Assembly: GCA_905178155.1 (NCBI GenBank)
Contig: CAJINV010000002.1
Coordinates: forward strand, 8,761,224-8,825,223
Length of the DNA stretch: 64,000 nucleotides
Direction of reading: 5' to 3'
Source: Amoebophrya sp. A120
Lineage: Eukaryota > Sar > Dinophyceae > Syndiniales > Amoebophryaceae
The notes under the pieces were generated by a model. It was not told the origin of the DNA, searched no databases, and was given only the letters and a program-made list of their open reading frames with translations. A program made the translations under genes and the position numbers. Below, in pieces: positions 35,401 to 48,166 of the stretch (position 1 is its first letter; the number at the start of each line of letters is the position of its first letter).

Positions 35401-38400
35401 GAGGATTGCGAGCGACCGGCGCGAGAAGAGGCATCCCCCGAAGAGCTTGTGCTGCTTCTTTGTCTGTTTCTCCCCCTGGAGCAGTCTCTGCTTCGATTGC
35501 GATTATTTTTCAATTTTCCCGCCTGTTTCGCCTTTGGTGTCGCCCTCTTGTTATCAGGAACAAAACTATTCCTCGATCTCAGGTCATTCCGTCGACGGTC
35601 CTCGTCACCCCCGTGCGGGGAGCGTGACCGTTGCCGTTGCACCTCGCTGCTAGCAGACAATTCCTCCTCCATCTCAAATCTGTTCTTTTCCTCTCTCCTC
35701 CCGCCAAACTGCAGACCGCCCTGACGTCGGCGCGCTTTTTCCTTCTTTAGCCTCAGTTGTTGGAACTTGCTTCTATTTATCGAGCTATTCGGGTTACTAG
35801 TTAAGGCGCTCGCTGCCGTAGAGGCCGTGGTCGTGGTCATGTTGCCATTGGTGTCCCTCTTGGTCGCGTGTTGCTCTTGGGGAAGAATGTAACTTTTCTT
35901 CGGTCCATCTTCCCCACGCTTAATATTTGCGGTTGGACTCGTCGCTCTGGTGTTTGCAGCTGGATCTTGTTCACTATCTTGCACCAACGAAGATTTTCCG
36001 GATTTGTCCGTCACGCAGCTTGGGGTGTCGTCAAGAACCGTCGTCGAGGATTTGTTCAACATATTCGATGTTGAATCCGGACACTTTGTGGATACGTTCG
36101 GCGTGTTTTGGATCATCTGAAGGTGGCCAGAAATCACTTTCACCGGAGCTCCATCTGTGTTGGCACTGCTCGTCGTGGCCACATTTGGCGTTGCGGCTAG
36201 CTGTTTTTCCTTGTTCGCCGAAGCACCTCCAACCTCTGGCGCTGCACCTGCACAAGCCGACGTTGGCAACGGTTGCAGACCGCCCATCCCTGGAAGCGGC
36301 TGCAGGCTCGCCGCGCCCGGAAGAGGCTGCCCCGGCGGGACGCTGGGAGCCATTTTGGTCGAGCTCGGCACGATCGGAATGATCTTCGGAACCGGGAGAA
36401 GCGGATTTGCCATCGTAGGGGGACAAGATGTGCTTGCAGGTGGGGGCACTGTCAGACCGATAGGAAACGGCAGTAACGGATTACCGCCCACCGTCCCCGC
36501 GGGAGAAGAGCGTACAGCAGCTGTTCCAGGCGGGAGTGCGCTTGCTTTAGGCAACGCAAGTTTCACAACGTCTCGCGTGATCTCCTGCTGAGGAGTGGCT
36601 TCATCATCTTCCGGTGAAGCTGCCCCTGTCGTCGTGTTCTCGCTCTTGCCTTGTTCTGTACACTCAACAGCCCCAACACCTACCTGGAGTTGGTTCGAAG
36701 GAGAATTATTCCCCGCCAGTTCCGCTTTTTCCGCTCCTGCAACGGAACCGTTTTCCCCTTTCGAAGAAGGTTTAACATCAAAAGCGGCCTCTGGTTTTTG
36801 GCCTTGATGTTCCTCGCCGTCGTTCTTCGTGTTGTTTTTTCGCCGGTCGCGCGAACAAGACCGTTTGTGACCCTTCCTGCCGCGGGAAGAACTTGTGGAC
36901 CGTTTCCGGCTGACCGGATCCCCGCGCAGTTCGACGTTTCGCCCCCTCGGTCGCGACCCGAAGAACATGAACTTGTTATTCCGGTCGATCTCCTGCAGCC
37001 GCGAATTGGCTTTCTGAATTGCGATCTGGTCTTCCGTCAGAGGTGTACCTGCGTGCTCTCCTGTTGTTGACGTCACAGGGTTCTTGCTGTTCATCATCAT
37101 CCCCGAGGATGATACCGCTGCCCCCGTCGCGGTGACTGCACTGCCAAACGCCGCATGCAGGTCGATCTGGTTTGCTTCGTTTTTGATCTTGTTCGTGTGA
37201 AAAAGCTCCTTCGCGTGCTTTTTGTCGTCGTCGGAGTAATTCGCGCTGGACTCGTAGTCCGAGGGGATGCGATACTGCTCGATCGGGGACTGGTCCAACG
37301 AGGAAACCACGGACTCGATCGGGGACTGGTCGAATGAGGAGTTGTTGTGTTTACAACTTTCGTCCAAGTTGTCCTCCTCGCACGGGAGCTGAATGTGGAG
37401 GGCAGAAGAAGAAGACTTGTCGTCGTTATTTGTTCTCTTGTTCGTGCGGAAGAAGCTCTTCCCGGTTCTCCGGTTCCAGAAGTCGTCGTGGTTGTTTCTG
37501 TTCCGATTCACCGCGTTGTTGTAGGAGGAACTGCTCACACTGCTGTTCCCGACAGAAGAGGAATTCAAGGAGCGGCAGCTGTTCGAGTTCGTCGGCGTGA
37601 TGTACTTGCCCGCGGCGATCAGCTTCCGGATTTCGTCAAAGAAGCAGCTGTTCAGGCAATGCTCGATCTGGTTTTCCTGCGCAAAGTCGATGCAGAGTGC
37701 GGGGAAAAGGTCCAGACTGAAGTCCGGCTTGTCCTGCGTGACCCGGTGCATGATGCCGTGCTCCTTGTAGCAGTCCTTTAAATGCTTCCTTCGGTTTTGC
37801 AGGTCTTTCAGCGAGATTTCGGGCAGAATTTTCCCGGCCGACCCGATGTAGATCTTTTTCAAGCGCAGGGGCGGGTTCTGCTTCGTCAGAAATTCGATCC
37901 ACTGCTTCCGCACCGCGTCGGCCTCCCCGGGTTTTGGCAGCCACAGCTTGAACGGAAGGCACGCAACGGACACGTGATTTCTCTTATTGTTCCGGCCTTT
38001 GTTGTTGTTCGCGTAGGAAGATGAACTCTTGAAGTTTCGCGAGAAAGCCTGTTTTGCGCCCGCGAGGATGGAATCCTCGTCTTCCTCGTTTTCCTGCACG
38101 ATGCGCGGATAGCCCTCGTGGTAGTAGAGCATCTTCAGCATCTGCCAAAACGACTCCGGCAAAACCTGGCCGTACTCGGAATCACTGTCGCTGTCGCTGT
38201 TATTGCAACTGTCCACGATTTTGGTCGTGCCGATCCCGAACACGGCCGTGCCGCGCAAGTCCACGGACCGAACCGGGGACGCAAAGCTGGACATGTAGTG
38301 CAGCAGCGCGGGGAACACCAGGCCGGACACGAGCGGGTTGTCGCAAAATTTGAAGTTTTTCACGTGGACCCGAAAGATACGCAGGAAATCGAGCCACCGA

Positions 38401-41400
38401 ATGACGGCACTGCTGTCGAGCTCGTTGGAAGACAGATCCAGCGTGTTTAGTTCGAAGCTCGGCTTCTGCGGCAGGTGGTCGCCCGTGGTGCGCGAATTGT
38501 TGTTGCTCTCCGTGACGTCCCCCGTTTCCGGGTCGTACCAAGCGTACAGATCGCACACAAACTTGTCCTGTTGTTGTATGATACCGATTTTGTATTTTTA
38601 TTCAATGCAATTTAATGCCAGCAACGACACATCATGGTGCAGTCATTTAATAGCCAATTCTCGAAAAAAAATCGGTCGTCTACAAGCCAGGGTATGTTGG
38701 AGAATGAATACAAGACGGACGTGCGAAACCGAAAAAGCAACAAATAAGGCAAAATAAGTGCAGTACCTTCATGTCTCCGGCGTCCATCATGTCTGGGATG
38801 TTTTTTGGTGATCGGTTCATGACAAACCACGTCTGCACAAACAGCATCACCAGCTTGCTCGCGTTTCGGTGGCACTGGCCCTTTGCCAGGACCAGGTCGT
38901 ACCGGTTGCTGTTATCTCGCTGGACAAACCAGTCCTTTGAGAGCGACCGGAAGATTCTATCGCAGCGGAATTTAAGCGCCGCCAGCTGCTTCTGTGTCTT
39001 CAACGGGTAGGTGAGCTTGTTCGAAGCAGCGGTGGATTTACTGCTGTTTTTGTGGACCTCGTCGCTGTCGTATGCCAACTGCGTTTCAAGCCACTGGAGC
39101 TCCGACTGCGCACCCTGGTCCTTGGCCTTCAAGATCACCGCCGGGAGCTCGCTCGTCGCGTTCGGGTTGGCCGCCGCGAGCTCGAGTAGTTCGGTGAAGG
39201 ATTTGGTCCCCAAAATCACGTCGTAGATGCCGCGCCCAGCGGTGGCCGCGCCGCCAAAGTGGTACGGATGGCTGCAAAGTTGGAAACTGCTCAAGGAACT
39301 CGGGGCGGCACCCCCGGCAGCCGCGCCATACGGATTGTCAACGTGACCGGAAGCAGCAGCCGCCCCGTACGGATTGTCCACGTGCTGTGCCAGCTGCAAA
39401 TTGTTAGAAACGCGCTTTGCCAATTCGACCTCCTGATCGGGCACGGTGGCTCGTGCGCCCCAGGGTCCGATAGAGGGAGAGCACTGTGCGGACTTGGAGG
39501 ATTGAGACTGCTGGTCTGCTTGCACTTGATCTCCAGGATTCCCTGCACCAGCCTCGGAGCAATTGCTCATTCCTGCCTGATCAGCGGTAGTGTAGTTTTG
39601 AAGATGCTCCTGGTCGTGATGTTGGTTGTTCGCCTGCTTCTTTTTGTTCTTTTTCCCCTTCTTTTGAACATTCTGCTCTTGCTGCTGCGCCATCTGCATA
39701 TGCGCCGCCGCCGCCGCTGCCTGGCTCTGCATCAAGTAGTAGGCATTGTAGCTGGGATCCGGGTAATACTGCCCCGTGGCATAATCGTAGTAATGCGGGC
39801 ACCCGGTTTGGTCCCACCAAGTCCCGTTTGCGTCGTGGTAGCCAGCTGCTGCCATACTCGAAGAGGAAGCCGCTGCTGCAGCTCTTTGCTGTGCATACTC
39901 GAACGCCTTCATGGCTTGGTGCGCGCCCGGGTTTTCGAACAAGCTGGCGCCGTTGTTTTTCTTCTTATTCTTGTTCTTCTTCTTGTTCTTATTACCCGCG
40001 CCACCAGGGGCCGCGGGCAAATTCTTCGCGCCAGCAGTTGCACTGCCCGCGTTATTTCGCGGAGGTGGTCCACTTGCACTTGCCACACTTTCCTCGTAGC
40101 TAGCTTCCGGCTCTGACGGCGACGCGATCGAGACTCGGTCCGCGTTCTTGTTGCCTTTTCTCACGAGCTGCTTCTGGCTCGTTTTCTTGCGGAACGACCG
40201 GGAGGTGGGACGTGGTGCGACCTCTTCACTCCTGTCGCTGCTTTCATCCGACAACGAAGAGCGCGACCTGCTTCTGGAGTTGTCGTGAGACCTTCCCCTA
40301 CTGTCTTCACTCGAGTTGCGAGAGCGATCGGAGGAATTGTCATCCTCCTGGGAAGAGGACCCCGATCGCCCTCCTGAGTGACTTTGATTTCTCTTCCGAC
40401 CTTGCCTCTGTTCTCGTCTGCTCTTCGATCTCTTCTTCTGCTTTCTCTGCAGCTTCAGTGTGAGTTTCTCCCGGTCCACCTCCGCGCTTTCGTTTCGACT
40501 TGTTCGCCGCGAAGAGTAGCGAGACCCCCGAGAGCGGCTGTGCGACCGAGATCGGCGGCCGGCATCAGAACAGTCGTCGCGGTCGTCGGTCGCAGCTTGA
40601 GCGTCAACTACATCAGTCGCTTGCATTTCCACTGCTGGGAAGAAGTTTCCACCGCTGGAATTCTGCTGCGCAAGCGTGGCAGGCGGTCTTAGACGAACAT
40701 CCTCGTCCGCACGAACCGACGCTCCTTGCTGCGCGACCGGCTCTATTGGGGCGATCACCGGCGAGGCAGTCTTCGGCACGAGTGCACCAAGCGGGTTCGT
40801 CGAACTAGTGCTGGAAGCCGAGATAATTGGAGGAGCGGGCTGTTCTACCGTCGTGTGCGGACGAAGAGGAACGCCCTTATTCCCAAACGAGGACCCAAAC
40901 GCTGCGCCTGCGTTTGAAAGAACCGCCTTCTGTTGCTGCCCGGTCGGAGTCGCTGTGGGCGTTTTGTTGGCCGCACTGCCGGTCGCTGAGGTGGATACGT
41001 TCTGAATTGCTAGCCCAAGAACGTTCTGCACGTCCGAGTTCGGAGGACTGGGGGCGCCGCTGGTTTGAACAACGGCCTGCTGCTGGTGCTGTTGTTGGGC
41101 GGGAACAACATTTTGCGCTGTTGCGACTTGCGGGGTCGACGTCGCCGTGGTAGTTTGCTCTAATCCGGAAATGTGGTTCATCAAATGCTCCATCTCCAGC
41201 GCGTTGCTTTCCTTCTTGTTCGCATCAAAAGCCGCCGCAGCCGCTGCCACGCCACATGAAGATGTCGTTGGTGCAACATTCGTTGTTCCAGAAGCGCCAA
41301 GAACATTGGTGCCGGTTTCTCCTCGGCCCTGTGCGGCGCTTGCAGCGGACCAGGCGCCCAGCCCTGCGACCGCAGAGCCGAGATCTGCGAAAGGGTCCAC

Positions 41401-42531
41401 ATTGCGGCCCGTGGGCGTATGATGTTGAGCACCACCAGAGGTCGAAACGCCAGTCGCGGATTCCAAATTGAAGTTGTCCAGCAAGTAGCCGCCGGAGCTC
41501 CTGGGTGTTGGCACTTGCGAGGAGCTTACAACATTACCCCCGGTGGTTGTACTAGCAGGATTGTCTAGCATCCATTCCGTCGTTTCGTTCAAAAAATGCA
41601 TCAAATCCCCGCCGCCGCTAAATTGCTGCTGCTGCTGCTGCGAAGGACCTGCTGCTCCCGACGTCGCAGGACAACTACCCTGCTGGCTTCCGTTCGACGA
41701 ACTTCGCGACAGGCCGGCGATAAATCTTGGTGTTTGCTGTCTTTTCGCGGCTTTTTCTTGTATTTTGTCCAGGACGGCCTTCAGCTGTTGATAATTCAGC
41801 CCCCTTTGATTTGCCGACTCCGTTATCGTTTTGATGTTCTGCTTCAGCTGTTCCGGGTCCGCAAACTGGGAAAAATTGATGCTCTGCAAGTACTGCTGCA
41901 GACCCGGGTACCGCTGCGACGGGGTCACATTTCCGCCGTTCATCGGCGTCATACTGTTGTTGCCCTTTCCATTAGTCGGAGTCGAACCCGAAGATCGGCC
42001 GTTGTTCAAGAGAAAATTGAGATTCAGTTGTGCCCCAGAACTGCTCCCCGGCGCCGCGCCGCCCTGCTTCTTGCCTTTTACGCCCTTCATGATCTGAGCC
42101 AAGCGCCCGAGTGTCTCGTGCGAAAGCCCGATTGTTCCTGATCCCTTCCCAGCGGAAGAGGAGGATCCCCCTGAGAAGTTGTGATTATTATTTCCTTTCG
42201 TGTTAATGTTGTTCCCCGGTTGTAGTCCTGCACCGAAACCGCCGATGTTATTCGGATTATTGTTCATCCCCTGCGGATGGTACGAACTCATTGGGGCGGG
42301 CGGTGCCGGTAGTTCGGGCGGCCGATTCAGGGTTACGTTCGTGGAAAATCCGTCGGACGCCGTCGCATTGCCCCCCGGCCGGCAATCCATAAAAACATTC
42401 ACATTGCGAGTAGACAAAGTGTTTTGGCTTGCCCTGATGGTCGTGCCAGGTCGGTTCTGATTTACACTCGGGGGCAGCTGCCAGGAGCCGCTCTGGCCGC
42501 CGTTGAGGTTGAACCGATCGTAGTTGCTCAT
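32469..42531 (-). CDS. 3,287-residue protein with a leucine-rich-repeat segment and RS/K-rich low-complexity regions, 2 exons
   Basis: Exons 38767-42531 and 32469-38567 join in phase 0 across a 199-bp intron (donor GTACTG, acceptor CAACAG), giving NIPDMMDAGDMK-DKFVCDLYAWYD. The start is the ATG at 42529-42531, preceded by TTTTCAG about 20 nt upstream. Order: Asn/Gly/Gln-rich N-terminus; an RS-like block near residues 650-790; a WW- or OCRE-like aromatic patch (WWDQTGCPHYYDYATGQYY) near residue 930; a duplicated HVDNPYGAAA; a globular segment (residues about 1110-1255) running into leucine-rich repeats (LNTLDLSSNELDSSAVIRWL, VRSVDLRGTAVFG); then about 1,500 residues of Ser/Arg/Lys-rich sequence with many RS dipeptides; and an acidic end (SEDESEDDGLDFL). 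RS domains are typical of nuclear speckle and splicing proteins, so a nuclear RNA-processing role is a fair guess only. No named orthologue recognised. Confidence 0.85.
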
Positions 42532-43460
42532 GGTTGTTTTAATGATTTCCCCCTGAAAACGGACGCGGATTGTTATCAAACTCTATTTTTACACATTTTG
42601 GTTGCGCAACCGCGGATGCGAATCCTTTTCGTATTTCATCGTGAGGCAGCTACGGATTGTAGTTGTTGTCAAGGAAGTGTCTTACGTCGCTTTCGATGTA
42701 GTAACTCGTGGTGTTTGTTTTTCTCTTTTTAAGTGTACAAAACCGTGAACAGAACAAACGTTCGTACGTTGAAAAGGACAGGAATCATCGAAAAATCTTT
42801 CGGATCGGTTTCAGTCTCCAGGGCGTTTTCTTACATCCTTCCTAAAAGAAATGTAGGGGACATAGCTACAATGCTGACAACGGATGTCGTGAAACGTTCT
42901 CTTTATTTTCTACTCATACTAGATGAACGAGAAAGAGACTTGATTACTTTCTGCGAAATACAAATCAATAATTTACAACGCTTCGTCCTGTCTGAATCGG
43001 TGGATTTGGTTTCTTGTCCTCGTTGCAGTTGCATATCTGCTGCCATTAAACTCAAGGAAGGGCGTCACTTTCTAATATATTCATCGGCCTGCAAAGCCGC
43101 GCCAACATTTCAAGATCGTACATTTTGGATTTATTGAAGATCGCTTCGATTTGTCACGGAACCAAAGATAGTGAGTAGACCTGTCAGTATAGGGAAGTAG
43201 CGGTCCCCGTGGTGGAGCAAATTTTCGGATCGATTGGTAGAATATTTCAAAGTTTGATGGATCTCCTCGTAGACGCGAAATTATGCTGATTCACCGACTT
43301 GAACACGACGGCATTCCACATCAGTAAGGTTAAAGTACTTAGACAAGTCACGTTCTTGTGAGACGATTTTCGTTAAAAAAATTTTCATGCGCCAGTGTAA
43401 AAAAATGCACTTCATGTGTCACAGTACAACTTCACATCTACATATTTCAAGTTTATTTTG
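42532..43460. other. Intergenic spacer, 0.9 kb
   Basis: No gene supported; the 134-codon plus-strand frame near 42733 lacks coding features. The minus-strand TTTTCAG just upstream of the ATG at 42531 could be a 5'-UTR or trans-splice acceptor. Confidence 0.5.
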
Positions 43461-46400
43461 TTACATTCTGAGAAGGTCGGCCTTTTTCACACCCTTGACC
43501 ATTCGCAACAAGGCTGCTCTGTTGTCTGCCATGTTCGAGCCGGATTTTGCTAGCGCCTCTCGCATCTGCGCCCTTCGCTCCGCGACTTCGCGTGTCTTCT
43601 TTTCTTTTTCCCTTGCCGCGGCAATGGCGTTTTCCCGCTTCAGCACTTCCGATCGCTTCTGAAAAATGTCCAAAAATTCGTCGTGTGCGTAGGTCTGGTC
43701 TTCTTTCTTCTTGTTCAGGTCTGTTAACCCTTCCCGCACCTTGCTCCAGAAGTAGTCGATGCTGTTGCCTTTGCGAAAACCCCGCAGCGCGGACTCGGGG
43801 AGCCAATTGGCGAGGTCAGAATCGGACAGAGGCTCTTCGTCCTCTGGTCTTCTGGCATCTTCTGAAGGATGCGGATCCGCGCGACTACTAGCAGCTCCAG
43901 AAGCAAATGCGGGGTATCTTTTCATACTCGGATGTTTATTTTGCGTTGCTGTTATGTCCTCTTCGTCCGGACTGCTTTCCAGAAAATCGTCGCGATTTGC
44001 AAGACGTTCCAAGCGCGCTCGTGAAGAAGACGCTGTGCCTCTCACTTCTGCTTCGGCTTCTCCTTCGTCGCTGGAAAGACCCAGGTCCTGTTCGCACTCT
44101 TCCTCTTGTACGTCCATCGCTGCCGTCGCCAGAACGACGTTTTTTGCCACGACCGAACGGGTGCGGAGATTGTCGGCCAGGGCGTCGAGTTCGTCGAGTT
44201 CGTCAAGCTCTTCTTCCTCCTCCTTCGTCATGGGATGTTTTACCTCGTCCGCTAGCGCATCTAGATCATCGAGGTCGTCTTGTTCTTCATTCTTACCCTC
44301 TGGCTCAACAAGGTCATCGTGTTCAACGTCATGATCTTTACCTAGCAGCTCTCCGGTACTGTTGTTAACACTATCAGCGAGGAGGTCTAAGTCGTCAAGC
44401 TCCTGCTCATCTTGGCTCTCATCATCATGTTGATCACCACCTTCTGGCTTGTTCAGATCGTCCGCGAGGAGATCAAGGTCATCGAGGTCGTCAAGCTGTT
44501 CGTCTTTTTCGGAATCAGCATCTTCTTGTAGCAGCCCGTCCGCGAGAAAATCCAACTCATCCAGCTCGTCGGCCACACCTTCTGGTTCTGCTGCGACTTC
44601 CTTACCTTTTGGCGGCCGGTTCTGTTGTTCTTCGGCATCTTCAACATCCTCGTAGTCCAGAGTGACAGGCTGCTTCGCAAGCTGATGTGCTGCGCCTGAT
44701 GAAGACGAAGAGGGTACTAGTATCTCCTCATTCTGCTCTCGTCTTCTTAGCGGTCGACCTACTTCCTCGAGCTCTGTGGTCATGGTACTGCGAGAAGCAG
44801 CTGCGGTCGTCGTGTCAGCGTCTTTTCTAACACTAAGATCCACTTCATCTTGAAGACCGCCAGCATCCCCTTCTGGTGGGAACTCCACTGCCTCTGTCAA
44901 CTCCTGTAGTTCATCGCGCAACTGCTGTAGTTTCATCAATTGCCTCTCTTTTTTCCTCTTCGTGCTCGGGTGCTCGTACTTTTGCAAGTGGTTCATTAGC
45001 CGCGCGATCTCTCGCACATTTTTCTTGTGCTTCTCGTCGTCCTTGCCCAACCTGGGCGGCAGCTCGTCCTCGAGTTTTCGGCAAACATGGTCGAAAAACT
45101 GCGACAGCTGCACCAAATCGTCCAAAACAGAATTATGGTGCACGGCCTTGCCGCCCTTCAGCTGCAGGTGCTGCTGGTGGCCCGGCAGCTCCATTTCATC
45201 GAGTTCTTCATCGTCCTCAGCCTCATCTACTTCATCACCATCTTCATCTGACTGATCTGGATCCTCGGTAGTACCACGCTTCAAAGATGTTTTTTCCTGT
45301 TGCGGAAGAGCGTGTTCTTCCGGAGGAAAGATTTTGGCACTGCTGCTGCCGGAGGCGGGGGCAGCCCGCGCCTCAGAAGCGGTGCTGTTGCCCGCTGCAA
45401 AAAGTGGTTCTTGCAGATTTTGTCCCAAAGAAGAAGAGGATGAGGCCGAAGCTCCTCCAGCTTCAGGTCCTGCTCCTGCGCCGGCAGATAGCGGGGAAGT
45501 TTTTTGCCTCTTCAGGTCCGGACTAACACTTCCATCCTCGTCGTCGGGAGATACCACTGCTCGGCCGTGTGTATTTTTGCCCAAAAGAGACGGAGGCGAG
45601 ACGCTGGTCGTGGGAGGGGGGGCATCCAGGGGTTGCCAAAGCTGCTGCGCCGGGCCTTGTTCGAGTTCTTGCTCTTCTGGGGCTCTTTCCGGAGGTGATT
45701 GACTTTTCATTGCGGCAGGCTGTCCGTCTTTCGAACCCGAAGTTGCAATGGGAACAAGCTGCGGTGCTGCTGGTCGGCCTTGCTGATCCTGATGCTGCGG
45801 CGATAAAGCCAGTCCTGTTCTACTAGCTGTCGCCAAGTCGCCCGGAAATGTCCCTGCCGCGACAACCTGCGTCCGCTGCTGCCCATTGCTTGGTGCAGGA
45901 ACCAGAGGCACAGAAAGTGCTCCTCCAGGCGGAAAGCTAGCGGATCCACTACTTGCGCTAGCAGTTCCGGGAAGGGTCGTGAGAAGCTGCTGCGGTTGCG
46001 CAACAAAGGCCGCAGTAGAAGAAGCGCTCGCGGAGGCGCCAACCAGCACGCCACCCTTGCCCGGCATCGCTGTAGTGGCGAAAGGTCCACTCACGGTACC
46101 TGGCTGCACCTGCTTCCCCTGCGTCTGCAGTGGAAGCATTCCTTTCGCTGCCGCGAGCTGCTTGTGCTTCGCCTGCTGCTGGAGCATGTAATAGTAGCGC
46201 TGCTGGTCTGTCATTTTTCCTTTCATGGTCGAGGGTCCGGCAGCAACTCCAACACCTTTCGCCTTCCCCGCAGCGGCTGCCTGCTGCTGGACAAACAACT
46301 GCTATGGCAGTGCACAACTCCCCCTCCCCCTCATTTGTATTGCATGAACAGCAATACAAGTGTCAGCAAGAATACAGGTTTTGCATGACAAATTTGAGCT

Positions 46401-47053
46401 GGATTGTAGTGCTATTTGGGCTACCAGAACTTGTGATGCAACCAGTGCAGAGAGCCAAGGCGTAAGTGAGGCATTTTGCATGACAAAAGAGGGGGAGGGG
46501 GAGTTGTGCACTCTCATAACTGCTGTTGCTGAATCGCAAGCTGCCGTGCTGTCGGCGCAAAACCTCCTGGTGGTGCGCCTGGCGCAACAGGAACAGCTGC
46601 TAAGCCGCCAACGCCAGAAGCTGCAACTGCTCCTGGCTGCTGTTGTAGTACTGTTCCTTGTGGTACTAGGTGACCCGCGACGCCCATACTACCTTTCAGT
46701 GCTTGTGCAGCCACTGCTTGTTGCTGCAGCATCAGCTGCTGTTGAAATTGCGCTCGGTGCAGCACATGCCCAGTGGGTGGCTGTTTGGCCTGTTGCGGTT
46801 GTCCACCTGGTAGCAGCATACTATTGCGAGCGGGTATTGTAGCAGCACCGGGTACAGCCTGTTGGGCTTGCAAAAACGCCGGATGATGTAACCCGGGTTG
46901 AAGATGCGGTGCTGGGAGTCCCACTGCGGGAGCGGCATTCGCTTTCGCCGCGGCCGCAAGTCTCGTGTTTCGTGCATGCGGAACTGCCTTCTGCTTCGCA
47001 TTTGCCTGCTTGGCGGCACCAGAGGAGCTAGAAGCAGCCTTTTTTGGGGGCAT
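43461..47053 (-). CDS. Low-complexity protein with an acidic LDDLDxLAD repeat, 2 exons split by an introner
   Basis: The ATG at 47051-47053 opens an exon rich in Ala, Gln and Pro (MPPKKAASSSSGAAKQ...). It runs to a direct repeat at 46518-46524; the second exon continues from the matching repeat at 46297-46303 to the TAA at 43461. Removing the 221 bp between gives AIQQQQ-LFVQQQAAAAG in frame, about 1,120 residues in all. Other parts: Gln/Ala/Pro-rich N-terminal half; a helical segment (DDLVQLSQFFDHVCRKLEDE, then KHKKNVREIARLMNHL) near residue 590; five acidic repeats (LDDLDLLADDL type) near 750-890; and a C-terminal charged helix (KRENAIAAAREKEKKTREVA). I do not recognise a family. The composition suggests a nuclear scaffold or transcription-type protein, by inference only. 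Confidence 0.82.
44180..44570 (-). repeat. Five acidic protein repeats, consensus L-D-[DE]-L-D-x-L-A-D
   Basis: In the second exon of the low-complexity gene the translated motifs are DELDFLADGL, LDDLDLLADDL, LDDLDLLADSV, LDDLDALADEV and LDELDALADNL, separated by acidic linkers of 15-35 residues. The hydrophobic spacing is regular, as in short linear binding motifs. Confidence 0.85.
46304..46517. mobile_element. Introner element, 214 bp, with terminal inverted repeats and a 7-bp direct repeat
   Basis: The element is bounded by inverted arms: 46309-46332 and 46489-46512 are perfect 24-nt reverse complements (outer end AGTGCACAACTCCCCCT), and the match extends five more bases outward with two mismatches. 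Outside lie identical 7-bp copies AACTGCT (46297-46303 and 46518-46524), as a target-site duplication. Inside are two TTTTGCATGACAAA motifs. It interrupts a coding exon with stops, and excision of the element plus one repeat copy restores the frame exactly. No choice of border within the repeat gives GT...AG, so splicing must be non-canonical. Confidence 0.93.
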
Positions 47054-48166
47054 CTTTCACTTAATCTACTGGAGTACTTGTACTTCACTATCTACGTTTT
47101 TTAAGAAGTGATAGCGTAGTTGAAGAGTTGCAGTTGCATCCAAATCCAGAAAACTTATTCACGTTTCAAATCCAGAAAACTCGTCTTTTCCTCCATTTGC
47201 CTTCGAGAAAAGTGCCGGGCTTAGGGTTCCATATTGCCAGCCTTCGGGGCAGCGTGAGCGTGAGCGTCGAGGACACTGCATAAGGAAACTTACTACGTAG
47301 CCGACGTACAAGAAGCGTCATCATAGGTTCCATATAGATGAAGAGCAGTTGGTTAATGCGGTAAACGTAAGACTAACCATTTTTCCCCACGAAATAAAAT
47401 GAGCCCTGATCGCGGCATAGCATCAGAGAAGTAGTTGCACCTGGATGTAACTTCTAACACAACGTTTTTTTCGACCACTTTTGTGATCCTCTTCATTTGT
47501 TGCCACCTGCTCGACTGTATTTTTAGATTAGTGGGAATCCCCAGCAAATTGGCCGCTGGTAGAGATATCAATCCAGCAGGACATTCACGAATGAGAATTA
47601 TCTGGGTTGATGTCTCGTACTCCTGATCTAAGTCTCCGAATGGCAATAGCGAGGACTGCTGGGCTGAATCACACAATGATAATTTCCTGGTGGCCTCTTG
47701 CCTGTGAACTAGTAGCAGATCATACATACATGCCCTGCGAATGTTTCCGTGTCTTCCCCAAGAAGCGTAGGCAGGCGCGTGTGCTGCTCAAGCAGACATG
47801 TCGAACCAAATCACCACTGTGCACAAGATCTCTCCCTTTCTGAAGAAACTACCAGAAGCAGAACATCGTCTTGCGCGAAGTTTTCTCCTGCGTTACGAAC
47901 GTTTGCGCTCGCAGAACGAGGTCTCGATCGCAAACAGTATCCACATCAACCAGTGTGCGTGCTGGCGGGGATAAAGTCGGTGCAGATAAGCTCTCGTGGG
48001 ATTGAAGAGATTACCTGCTCTTCTATCCACGGACAGAAAAAAAACATTGTCGTAGTCGCTAAAGGATCTATATCTAGTAGAGATCAAGATGTCCATCTTT
48101 CGATACTTTAGGCATTCCTCGACGCGCACGGCTTGTCATTGCCTACGTACTCGAGATTCGAGAACC
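47054..48166. other. Intergenic spacer, 1.1 kb
   Basis: This lies between the CCZ1 stop and the start of the low-complexity gene. Nothing with coding bias or recognisable RNA structure was found. Confidence 0.5.
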
